A program made the translations under genes and the position numbers. The notes under the pieces are model-generated. The model was not told the origin of the DNA. It ran no database searches and saw nothing but the letters and a program-made list of their open reading frames with translations. A DNA stretch of 64,000 nucleotides, taken from contig NZ_SRII01000016.1 in NCBI RefSeq assembly GCF_004684095.1, positions 19,184-83,183 of the forward strand. Reading direction: 5' to 3'. Below are positions 43,552-51,975 of the stretch, in pieces; position 1 is the first letter of the stretch; every line of letters starts with the position of its first letter. This DNA comes from Hymenobacter sp. UV11. Its GTDB lineage: Bacteria > Bacteroidota > Bacteroidia > Cytophagales > Hymenobacteraceae.

Positions 43552-45831
43552 CTACTTATATACTTCCAACGGGCGGTTGGCCGCCGCGGCCCCAAACGTG
43601 CGGTTGGGTTGCGGGCCCATCATGAGCTGCAGCGTACCGCCGGCCACGATGTCGCGGTGCAGCAGGTAGCTGTTGGGGTAGGGCTTGCCATTGAGCTTAG
43701 CTGATTGAATATAAATGTTTTGCGGGCCATTGTTTTGCACATCGACCACAAACGACTTGCCCTGCGGCAGCTGAATGGTAGCCTTATCCACCATGGGGCT
43801 GCCCAGCACGTAGGCTCCACTGCTGGGGCTAACGGGGTAGAAGCCCAGCGCCGATAGGATGTACCAGGCCGACATCTGCCCGCAATCCTCGTTGCCGCTG
43901 ATGCCGTCGGGTTTGTCAAGGTACATCTCATGCAGCACCTGCCGCACTTTCTCGGCGGTTTTCCACTGCTGGCCAGCGTAGGCGTAGAGGTAGGTGGTGG
44001 CGTGGCCGGGCTCGTTGCCGTGGGCATACATGCCAATGAGGCCCGAAATATCGGGGGAGGCGCTCTCGCCCAAGCTCCCCTGCACAATGAATAGGCTATC
44101 CAGCTTTTGGGTAAAAGCCGCGTCGCTGCCAAATAGCTTTATCAGCCCCGGCACGTCGTGGGGCACCAGCCAGGTGTACTGCCAGGCGTTGCCCTCCGTG
44201 TAGTTGTTTTGGCGGTGAATGGACTGGATGGGGTCGAAGGGCAGTTGGAACTTGCCTTCCGTGGTGAGGCCGCGCATAAAGCGGGTGTGGGGGTCAAAAT
44301 ACTTCTGGTAGTACTTGGCGCGCTTGCTATAGTTCTCATAATCTGCCTTCTCACCCAGCTTCTTGGCTACCTGCGCAATGCTCCAGTCATCGATGGCGTA
44401 CTCCATCGCCTTCGCTACCGATTCACTTTCCTTATCGGCCGGAATAAAGCCGAGCGTTTTTACGTACTGCACGCCTTGGTCATCGCGGGTGCTCGAGGTT
44501 TTCATCTGCACCAGCAGCTCGCGGCCATTGAGGCCGGGCGTGCCCTTGAGGTAAGCTTCGGCCAAGGCCGGCACGGCGCTGTAGCCCACCATGCAATTGG
44601 TTTCGGAGCCCATGAGGGGCCAAATGGGTAGCTTGCCTTGCTGCCGGCCAATAGCCAACATGCTTTGCATCATGTCATTAACGCGCTCGGGCTGGGCCAG
44701 GGTAAACAGCGACTGCTCGGTGCGGTACGTATCCCAGAGTGAGAAGGTAGTATAGTTCTGAAACGGCGCCTTCGGGTACACTTTCTTGTCGGTGCCGCGG
44801 TAGTCGCGGTTGGCATCGTTGAATAAAGCCGGCGCAAACCAGGCGTGGTAAAGCGCGGTGTAGAAGATGCGCCGAGCCACTGGGTCCTTCGTTTCGATGG
44901 TCACTTTGCCAAGCTCCTGGTTCCATTTGGCCGTGGCCGCCTGCTGCACTTTCGCAAAGTCCCAGCCCGGTAGCTCAGCCTGAATGTTAGCCAGCGCATT
45001 TTGCGAGCTCACTGGCGAGATGCCCACTTTCAGCTGCAAGCTGGCCGGGGCCTTCGCAAAAGTGAACACCCCCTTAATGGCCAGGCCCTGCCCTTTTTTG
45101 CCGGTTAGCAGCTTGGCCTCGTCGTAGACGGCAAATGCCGGCACGGGCACCGAGGACTTGATGGCAAAGTACACACGACGGTCGGGCGCCCAGCCTTTAG
45201 AGAAGCGGTAGCCCACGAAGGTTTGCGGGTCGACTTGCTCGATATACGTATCAACAGCCTTGTCATCAATGCCTTCCTTGAGGTCAATGATGACGTGGGC
45301 GGGCGGGCTAGTAGCCGGGAAAGTGTAGTGGTGCATCCCTACCCGCTCGGTGCTGGTTAGCTCGGCCCGAATGCCGTAGTCGTCGAGCGTGACGGCGTAG
45401 TAGCCGGGCTTGGCAACTTCGCGCTGGTGCGAAAACCGCGAGAGGTAGCCTTGGTGGGGCGCCTTTTGCTGGCCCTTGTCGGTTTTAAGGGAGCCCGTGT
45501 AGGGCATGATGAGCACGTCGCCGAGGTCAGAGGCCCCGGTACCACTGAGGTGCGTATGCGAAAAGCCCGTGATGAGACTATCGGAGTAGTGGTAGCCCGA
45601 GCACCAGTCCCAGCCTTTGAAGATATTCTGCGGCCCTAGCTGCACCGCCCCAAAGGGCACATTGGCCCCGATAAAAACGTGGCCGTGCCCCCCAGTGCCA
45701 ATCAGCGGGTCGACGTAGGAGGTGAGCTGCTGGGCGTGGGCCGTCACGGTCGCCGTCAAAAAAAAACTGCCAGCTAGCCAGCGGAGAAACCGGCTGCTTC
45801 GATGCGGCGTGGGGAAAAGGAGCTTAGCCAT
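43552..45831 (-). CDS. GH92 alpha-mannosidase (classical type)
   Basis: ATG 45831 (MAKLLFPTPHRSSRFLRWLA) gives a signal peptide and 759 residues; the frame is open 168 bp further upstream but without a sensible leader. Conserved GH92 blocks are YVDPLIGTGGHGHVFIGANV at the mature start, GFSHTHLSGTG, YTEGNAWQYTWLVPHDVPG (the acid Glu) and GNEDCGQMSAWYILSALGFY (acidic base and calcium region). GH92 enzymes are calcium-dependent inverting exo-alpha-mannosidases acting on alpha-1,2, 1,3, 1,4 or 1,6 mannose. It is divergent from the susC operon of the same locus and is followed by a LacI regulator. Confidence 0.94.
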   Translation of the reverse strand: MAKLLFPTPHRSSRFLRWLAGSFFLTATVTAHAQQLTSYVDPLIGTGGHGHVFIGANVPFGAVQLGPQNIFKGWDWCSGYHYSDSLITGFSHTHLSGTGASDLGDVLIMPYTGSLKTDKGQQKAPHQGYLSRFSHQREVAKPGYYAVTLDDYGIRAELTSTERVGMHHYTFPATSPPAHVIIDLKEGIDDKAVDTYIEQVDPQTFVGYRFSKGWAPDRRVYFAIKSSVPVPAFAVYDEAKLLTGKKGQGLAIKGVFTFAKAPASLQLKVGISPVSSQNALANIQAELPGWDFAKVQQAATAKWNQELGKVTIETKDPVARRIFYTALYHAWFAPALFNDANRDYRGTDKKVYPKAPFQNYTTFSLWDTYRTEQSLFTLAQPERVNDMMQSMLAIGRQQGKLPIWPLMGSETNCMVGYSAVPALAEAYLKGTPGLNGRELLVQMKTSSTRDDQGVQYVKTLGFIPADKESESVAKAMEYAIDDWSIAQVAKKLGEKADYENYSKRAKYYQKYFDPHTRFMRGLTTEGKFQLPFDPIQSIHRQNNYTEGNAWQYTWLVPHDVPGLIKLFGSDAAFTQKLDSLFIVQGSLGESASPDISGLIGMYAHGNEPGHATTYLYAYAGQQWKTAEKVRQVLHEMYLDKPDGISGNEDCGQMSAWYILSALGFYPVSPSSGAYVLGSPMVDKATIQLPQGKSFVVDVQNNGPQNIYIQSAKLNGKPYPNSYLLHRDIVAGGTLQLMMGPQPNRTFGAAAANRPLEVYK

Positions 45832-46397
45832 ACCAGTAAACAAGAGTAGAGGGTGAGAAAAAGCAGGAAAAAGCCCCTCAGCAGGTAATTGCGGACCGCA
45901 ATCATGTGCGGAAGCTGCCACTGAGGGTAAGCGCCAGGCTAGTGGGAGGCTAGCTTCAGTAAGCAAATATGCTAAAATGTTTAAGCAAAATTTGGCCAAT
46001 CCGAAAATAAGCTAGATATTTCTGCCGATAATCATGATATTCCCATTCCTGGTAACGCCAGCAAGGCTTCTTTTAGAAGACGTAAGCTCACTGCTTGCTT
46101 GTAGTTGTCATGCAAAGTTGCCCCGATTGGAAAGTCAGTTTTTAATGTATTCCCAGCATAAACTGATTTGTTTTATAACGACGATTACTTGAGCCGACAG
46201 AATTCGTCAAGATTTCATCAGCGCAAGTTTTTCCCTCGCGACGCTACTCGCCTCCTTCCTGCCTAACTGCCCACCGGACCAACTAAGCTGACCGGAGCAA
46301 TGAATGCCGTATTTGCTAAAACCTTTAACCTATCTCCTCGCAGTGGGCTACTTACTGGTTATGGCTGCTTTCAATTTCCCACCCCAAATCCTTTTCC
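45832..46397. other. Divergent promoter region between GH92 and susC
   Basis: No gene is seen in 566 bases. On the minus strand CATATTTG (45970-45963) is 7 of 8 to TAnnTTTG and lies about 130 bp before the GH92 ATG. The region 45960-46180 is clearly more AT-rich than its flanks. I could not identify a paired palindrome like that of the GlcNAc locus. Confidence 0.45.
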
Positions 46398-49300
46398 ATG
46401 CGTACTTCTTTATCTACCAGAAGCTTATGTAGGATTTCCCTGTTGCTGATTCCAGCAACAGCCCTGCCCCTCACGCAGGCTACTGCGGCTAAGCTGCCCC
46501 CCAGTGCCCTCTACCAGCCGGCCGATGTGACGGTGCAGGGGGTGGTGACCGATGAGAAAGGCAACCCGCTGCCGGGCGCTACCATCGTGCTCAAAGGCGC
46601 GGCGGGCGTGGGCGTCAGCGCCGATGCCGACGGCAAGTTCTCGCTGGCGGTGCCCGACGGCAACGCTACGCTGGTAATTTCATCGGTGGGCTACGTGGCG
46701 CAGGAGGTGGCTCTAGCGGGCAAAACCACCCTTACTGTGCAGCTAGTGACCGACAATAAGTCGCTCGACGAAGTGGTGGTGGTGGGCTACGGCACCCAGA
46801 AGCGCTCGGACCTGACCGGCGCGGTGGGCAGTGTGAAAGCCGCCGACCTGGTGGAGCGGCCCGTGGTGAACGTGGCGCAGGGCTTGCAGGGCCGGATAGC
46901 GGGCGTGGATGTGTCGCTCAACTCGGGGCAGCCGGGCGGGGCGCCCCAGATTCGGGTGCGGGGCTACAGCTCCATTTCGGCTGGCAACGACCCGCTCTAC
47001 GTGGTAGACGGCGTGTATTGGCGGCAGGGCATCACCACGCTCAACCCCAACGATATTGAGAGTATTGAGGTACTGAAGGACGCTTCGGCCACGGCCATCT
47101 ACGGGGCGCAGGGTAGCAGCGGCGTAGTGCTGGTAACCACCAAGCGCGGGCGCAAGGGTAGCAGCGTCTCCTACGACAACTACGTTAGCGTGAGCACCCT
47201 GGCCCGCAAACAGAGCTTGCTCAACTCGCGCGACTTTATGGCCACCGAAGACCTGGCCTACCAGAACATTCAGAAGTACGACCCTACGGGCTGGGCCGCG
47301 GGCAACTACGCCAGCAAGGACCCGCGCCTCAAGCGCCAGGCCCTGACGGCGGCTAACTCCGCGCACCCACTGTTCGACGCTAATCTGAACCCGCTCTACG
47401 ACGTGGACTGGCAGAAGGAATCGACCCGGACGGCCGTGGCCCAGAGCCATAACCTGGCCTTTTCGGGCGGCAGCGACCAGCTCACCTACGGGCTGTTTTT
47501 GAACTACACCAACGCCAACGGCATCATTCGCAACACCTACCAGAAACGCTACCAGGCCCGCCTAACGATGGATAACCAGGTGAAGACGTGGCTGAAAGTG
47601 GGGGGCACCATCAACTACGCCAATATTGAGGACCGCCTGGGCAACCGCTTCACGGGGGGCAACAATATTCCGCGCATGATGATTGAGATGATTCCCATCG
47701 TGCCCATTCAGTATGCCGATGGCACCTACGGCAAGCGCCAGGACTACCCCGACATGGAGAGCGGTGACAACCCGGTGGCCATTTCGCGCGAGGACACGGA
47801 AATAACCCGCAACCAGACGTTCTCGGGCAACTTTTACGCCCTAGGCACTATCACGCCCAGCCTAACCTTCCGCACCGTATTTGGGGCTAACATCAGCTCG
47901 CAGCTCAATCCGTACTTCGCCAGCAACCTCATTCAGCTGCGGGGCCAGCGCAACCTGGCCGGCATCGATGCCTTTGATGGCAAGAGCGTGCAGTGGCAGA
48001 ACTACCTGACCTACAACAAGCAGCTGAATACCGACAACTCCCTCAATGTAGTAGCCGGTATTGATGCCTCTAAATACTGGAGCCAGAGCCTAGGGGCCAG
48101 CACCAACGGCCTGCTCGACAATGCCTATGGCTACTACAACCTGGGGGTAGGGGCCACGCCCAACACGCCGAGCTCTGACTACCAAGAATATGCGCTGCTC
48201 TCGTATTTTGCCCGGGCCAACTACACCTTCAAGGACCGCTACATCCTGACCGTGACCGACCGGGTGGACGGCGCATCGCGCTTCGGGGTCGATTCTAAGT
48301 ATGCCAACTTCCCATCGGGCGCCATCGCCTGGCGCGTTTCGCAGGAAAATTTCTTGCACGACAATGCTACTATTACCGACCTGAAACTGCGCTTCGGCTA
48401 CGGCCGCACCGGCAACAGCAACTTCGGCAACTATAGCTCACTCGACCAGTTAGGTAGCAACCAGTACGTGTTTAACGGCACGCGCACTTCGGGCATCACC
48501 ACTGGCTCGCTGGGCAACCCCGGGCTGCAGTGGGAGCGGGCTGGCCAGTACGACCTGGGCCTGAACGTGGGGCTGTGGCAGAACCGCGTCGCCTTCGAGG
48601 CCGACGTGTACCAGCGCACCACCACCGACCTGCTGCTGAACGCGCCGGTGCCGCAGTCGAGCGGCTACGGCAGCATTATCCGCAACATTGGCAGCGTGCG
48701 CAACCGCGGCCTGGAGCTGAGCCTAACTACGACCAACATTCAGGGTAAGGCTTTTAGCTGGTCGACGACGTTTAACATCTCCTTCCTGCAAAACCGGGTG
48801 CTGGCCCTGGGCGCCGCCGGCGACGACATCTTCCCCGGCCCGTACTTCCTCAATAATACCAACGTGCTGCGGGTAGGCCAGCCGGTGGGCGCCCTCTACG
48901 GCCTCATCCGGGAGGGTACCTGGGGCACGGCCGAGGCTGACCAGGCCCTGAAGTACGGCAAGCTACCCGGCGACTTGAAGTTCAAGGACGTGAACGGCGA
49001 TGGGCAAATCAACGATGCCGACCGCGTGATTTTGGGCAAGAACATTCCCACCGGCTTCGGCAGCTTCATCAACAACTTTCGCTACAAGGGCTTCGACTTG
49101 CTGGTGGACTTGCAGTTCACCTACGGCAACAGCGACCTGAACCTGACCGAGCACTCGGCCCAGGACCGCACGGGCCAGGCCAACAGCTACAGCCGCGCCT
49201 ACTACGATGCCTGGACGCCTGACCACCAGAACACCAGCATTGCCCAGGTGCGCCCCTCCTACGTGAGCTACGACACCACCATCGACTCCTACAAGGTAGA

Positions 49301-49565
49301 AGACGCCTCGTTCATCCGGGGCCGCAACGTGGTGCTCGGGTACAACTTCTCGGCGAAGGTGCTGGACGCCATCAAGATTTCGCGCCTGCGGGTGTACGTG
49401 TCGGCCCAGAATTTCTTCCTGCTGACCAAGTACACGAGCTACGACCCCGAAACGTCGACCTTCTCGCCAACAAGTGGTGGTGGCAGTGCCTTCGCCCAAG
49501 GCATTCAGTTTTTCGACTACCCCCGCGGCCGCACCTTCACGGCGGGCCTGAACCTCTCCTTCTAA
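46398..49565 (+). CDS. SusC/RagA-family TonB-dependent transporter (N-glycan locus)
   Basis: The 1055-residue protein has a signal peptide (to about residue 31), a carboxypeptidase-like domain (about 45-120; GVVTDEKGNPLPGATIVLKG) and a TonB box region, SLDEVVVVGYGTQKRSDLTG. The plug has LNPNDIESIEVLKDASATAI, and the long beta-barrel ends in FTAGLNLSF. It imports oligosaccharides with the SusD partner 18 bp downstream. The downstream enzymes (GH92, GH125, glycosylasparaginase) indicate mannose-rich N-glycans as the substrate. This is a classical Bacteroidota PUL organisation and the gene looks intact. Confidence 0.96.
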   Translation: MRTSLSTRSLCRISLLLIPATALPLTQATAAKLPPSALYQPADVTVQGVVTDEKGNPLPGATIVLKGAAGVGVSADADGKFSLAVPDGNATLVISSVGYVAQEVALAGKTTLTVQLVTDNKSLDEVVVVGYGTQKRSDLTGAVGSVKAADLVERPVVNVAQGLQGRIAGVDVSLNSGQPGGAPQIRVRGYSSISAGNDPLYVVDGVYWRQGITTLNPNDIESIEVLKDASATAIYGAQGSSGVVLVTTKRGRKGSSVSYDNYVSVSTLARKQSLLNSRDFMATEDLAYQNIQKYDPTGWAAGNYASKDPRLKRQALTAANSAHPLFDANLNPLYDVDWQKESTRTAVAQSHNLAFSGGSDQLTYGLFLNYTNANGIIRNTYQKRYQARLTMDNQVKTWLKVGGTINYANIEDRLGNRFTGGNNIPRMMIEMIPIVPIQYADGTYGKRQDYPDMESGDNPVAISREDTEITRNQTFSGNFYALGTITPSLTFRTVFGANISSQLNPYFASNLIQLRGQRNLAGIDAFDGKSVQWQNYLTYNKQLNTDNSLNVVAGIDASKYWSQSLGASTNGLLDNAYGYYNLGVGATPNTPSSDYQEYALLSYFARANYTFKDRYILTVTDRVDGASRFGVDSKYANFPSGAIAWRVSQENFLHDNATITDLKLRFGYGRTGNSNFGNYSSLDQLGSNQYVFNGTRTSGITTGSLGNPGLQWERAGQYDLGLNVGLWQNRVAFEADVYQRTTTDLLLNAPVPQSSGYGSIIRNIGSVRNRGLELSLTTTNIQGKAFSWSTTFNISFLQNRVLALGAAGDDIFPGPYFLNNTNVLRVGQPVGALYGLIREGTWGTAEADQALKYGKLPGDLKFKDVNGDGQINDADRVILGKNIPTGFGSFINNFRYKGFDLLVDLQFTYGNSDLNLTEHSAQDRTGQANSYSRAYYDAWTPDHQNTSIAQVRPSYVSYDTTIDSYKVEDASFIRGRNVVLGYNFSAKVLDAIKISRLRVYVSAQNFFLLTKYTSYDPETSTFSPTSGGGSAFAQGIQFFDYPRGRTFTAGLNLSF

Positions 49566-49583
49566 TTTCCCACCCCTCTCGCT

Positions 49584-51104
49584 ATGTTTTCTATCACCCG
49601 ATTATTTCCGAAGGCGCCCGTGGCCCTGGGGGCGGCCCTGCTGCTGACGGTGGCATCTGGCTGCACCGACTATCTCAAGCAGGATATTCGCTCGAACTTG
49701 ACGCCGGGCACCTACTTCGCCAACGGCGACCAGGCCCAGGCGGCCATTGATGGCCTCTACGACAACCTGCGCATCATGAGCAGCAACGACGTGGGCTACG
49801 GCGAGTCGCTGTGGGTAGGGCTGGAGCTGTTTGCGCAGCACGCCACCTCGCTGGGCCAGAGCCAGTTCAACAACCAAGTGCTCAACCAGACGCTCGACGC
49901 GGCCAACCCCTACTTTTCCAGCATGTGGAACAGTGCCTACTACGGCATTGCGGCGGCCAACCTGTCGCTGGCCCGCATTCCAGACGTGAGCATGGACGCA
50001 ACGCGGAAGACGGCGCTGCTGGGGCAGGCGTATTTCGTGCGCGCCTTCCTCTACTACCACCTCGTGCGCCTCTACGGCGACGTGCCGCTGCTCACTACCC
50101 CCATCGATGGCAACAGCGCCGACCTGTACCCCGCCCGCTCGCCGCAGGCCGACGTCTATAAGCTCATCGTGAGTGACTTGCAGGCCGCCGAAAAAGCCGG
50201 CCTACCCTCCGTCGACTACACGGGCCGCATCTCGCAGGGTGCCGTCAAGTCCCTGCTCTCCAGCGTGTACCTGACCATGGCCGGCTACCCGCTGCAGCAG
50301 AAAGACAGCTACGCGCTGGCTGCCGCTAAAGCCGCTGAGGTGATTGACGCAAGCACTTACTCGCTGTTTACCAACTACATATCGCTGCACAACAACGCCG
50401 ATAAAAACAAGGGCGAGCTGATTTTGCAGGCCCAGTACCAGTTTGGCATTGCGACCAATGCCATCAGTCCGCTCATCGTGCCCTACTTCGCGGGCATTTC
50501 GAACTACAACGACGAGTTTGGGGCGCTCATTCCCACCAACGGCTTCTTTGACACCTACGAGAGCGGCGATTTGCGCGCCCAGGAACGGCAGTTCTACTTC
50601 TCGTCCTACCCCCGCTTCAAGGCGCCCGCCGGCACGGTCAACTTCAACGCCCACGCCCTGTACAAGTACTTCCACCTGGAAAGCGCGTTGAGTACCGTTA
50701 CGCCCGACTGCGACGAGAACTGGACCCTGCTGCGCCTGCCCGAGGTGATGCTCATCTACGCGGAGGCCATCAACGAGGTGAGCGGCGCCACGCCCAAAGC
50801 CTATGCCCAGCTCAATGCCATCCGGAGCCGGGCCAAGCTGCCCGACCTCAGCGGCCTCAGCCAGGATGCCTTCCGTACGGCCGTGTGGAAAGAGCGCTAC
50901 CACGAGCTGGCCTACGAAAACAAGGCTTATTTCGACATTCAGCGCACCCGCAAGGCCTACGACGTGGCGGGCAACCGCTTCGTGGATGCCGTGGGTTTCA
51001 AGAACGAAGTCGGCAACGCCTTTCAGTCGAAATACCTGCTCTGGGGCATTCCGACGGCTGAAATCAACACCAACAACAAGCTGACGCAAAACCCTGGATA
51101 CTAG
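49584..51104 (+). CDS. SusD/RagB-family outer-membrane lipoprotein (N-glycan locus)
   Basis: The 506 residues have a lipoprotein signal, LLLTVASGCTDYLKQ (Cys at 27). TPR-like helices (QAYFVRAFLYYHLVRLYGDV, about 148-167) are the usual SusD core, and the C-terminus ALTQNPGY-like LTQNPGY is the family mark. It pairs with the preceding susC to bind and hand over glycans at the cell surface. A hairpin follows 5 bp after the stop and may limit expression of the downstream enzymes. Confidence 0.95.
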   Translation: MFSITRLFPKAPVALGAALLLTVASGCTDYLKQDIRSNLTPGTYFANGDQAQAAIDGLYDNLRIMSSNDVGYGESLWVGLELFAQHATSLGQSQFNNQVLNQTLDAANPYFSSMWNSAYYGIAAANLSLARIPDVSMDATRKTALLGQAYFVRAFLYYHLVRLYGDVPLLTTPIDGNSADLYPARSPQADVYKLIVSDLQAAEKAGLPSVDYTGRISQGAVKSLLSSVYLTMAGYPLQQKDSYALAAAKAAEVIDASTYSLFTNYISLHNNADKNKGELILQAQYQFGIATNAISPLIVPYFAGISNYNDEFGALIPTNGFFDTYESGDLRAQERQFYFSSYPRFKAPAGTVNFNAHALYKYFHLESALSTVTPDCDENWTLLRLPEVMLIYAEAINEVSGATPKAYAQLNAIRSRAKLPDLSGLSQDAFRTAVWKERYHELAYENKAYFDIQRTRKAYDVAGNRFVDAVGFKNEVGNAFQSKYLLWGIPTAEINTNNKLTQNPGY

Positions 51105-51108
51105 TAGC

Positions 51109-51158
51109 AGCCCTACCCCTGGTTCCTGCCCTTTGGAGCGGCAGCCGGGGGTAGGGCT
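51109..51158 (+). terminator. Two-level hairpin after susD in the N-glycan operon
   Basis: Outer arms AGCCCTACCCC (51109-51119) and GGGGTAGGGCT (51148-51158) pair perfectly. Inner arms CTGCC (51126-51130) and GGCAG (51140-51144) extend the stem. It begins 5 bp after the susD stop and ends 32 bp before the next start, with T-rich sequence later. It is a likely attenuator or processing stem rather than a full terminator. Confidence 0.6.
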
Positions 51159-51189
51159 ACTTAGTTCGTCTTCTTTCAACCTTGCTTTT

Positions 51190-51894
51190 GTGAAAAGCGT
51201 TTTCCTCCTCTTTCCGGCCGCGCTCGGGCTGCTGGCGGCCCCCGCCGCCGCGCAAAGCCGCCACCCGTTCAGTAGCCGCGACTCGGTAACCAAGCAGGGC
51301 TACACCCTGGTTTTTATCAACCTAGACTCGGCCCTGGCGCCCGTTACCAAGCAGCGGATGACGGATGCCTTTTTCAAAGTGTACCCACTGGAGGCGAAGC
51401 GGTTCAACCCGAAGACGCGGCGCAAGGTCACGTTTTTTGTCAACCCCGCCTACACCGGCGTCGCGGCCACCGATAATGGCCTGGTCGATTATAACCCCAC
51501 ATGGCTGCGCGAGCATCCCGAGGACATCGACGTGGTGACGCACGAAGTGATGCACCTTGTGCAGGCCTACCCCCCCGATAGCGCGCCGGGCTGGCTCACG
51601 GAGGGCATTGCCGACTACGCCCGCTACGTGTATGGCGTGAACAACCAAGCCGGCAACTGGAAGCTGCCCGACTACAAAGCCGGCCAGCGCTACACCAATA
51701 GCTACCGCATCACGGCGCGCTTCCTGGTGTGGCTCGGCCAGCACGGCCACCCCCAGCTGGTAAACCAGCTGGATGCCGCTGCCCGCACCCGCACCTACTC
51801 GCCGGGTATCTGGCAGCAGAAAACCGGCAAAACGCTTGATGAGCTATGGGCTGCCTACGCGGCCCAACCCGCAGTGCAGCTTACGTACCGCTGA
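51190..51894 (+). CDS. Basic-secretory-protein-like (BSP) putative metalloprotease
   Basis: GTG 51190 gives VKSVFLLFPAALGLLAAPAA, a good signal peptide; the open frame from 51133 would cross the hairpin. The mature protein (234 residues in total) shows the BSP family pattern: VTFFVNPAYTGVAATDNG, then the zinc motif DVVTHEVMHLVQAY (HExxH), then GWLTEGIADYARYVYGV with a third ligand region. Plant BSPs and bacterial relatives are thought to be peptidases. In an N-glycan locus it could trim the host or plant glycoprotein so that GH92, GH125 and AspG can work on the glycan. That role is inferred from context. Confidence 0.82.
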   Translation: MKSVFLLFPAALGLLAAPAAAQSRHPFSSRDSVTKQGYTLVFINLDSALAPVTKQRMTDAFFKVYPLEAKRFNPKTRRKVTFFVNPAYTGVAATDNGLVDYNPTWLREHPEDIDVVTHEVMHLVQAYPPDSAPGWLTEGIADYARYVYGVNNQAGNWKLPDYKAGQRYTNSYRITARFLVWLGQHGHPQLVNQLDAAARTRTYSPGIWQQKTGKTLDELWAAYAAQPAVQLTYR

Positions 51895-51975
51895 AGCGCT
51901 TGGGCACGGCCTACCCCCTCTGTTACCTGTTAGTTCTACCTTTCCAGCTGAGTTTTCTTTTCCACTTCCTCCCGA

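Noticed and set aside
45832..45999. N-terminal extension of the first GH92
   Set aside because: The extension lacks a signal peptide at its start, and a proper signal begins at the ATG at 45831.
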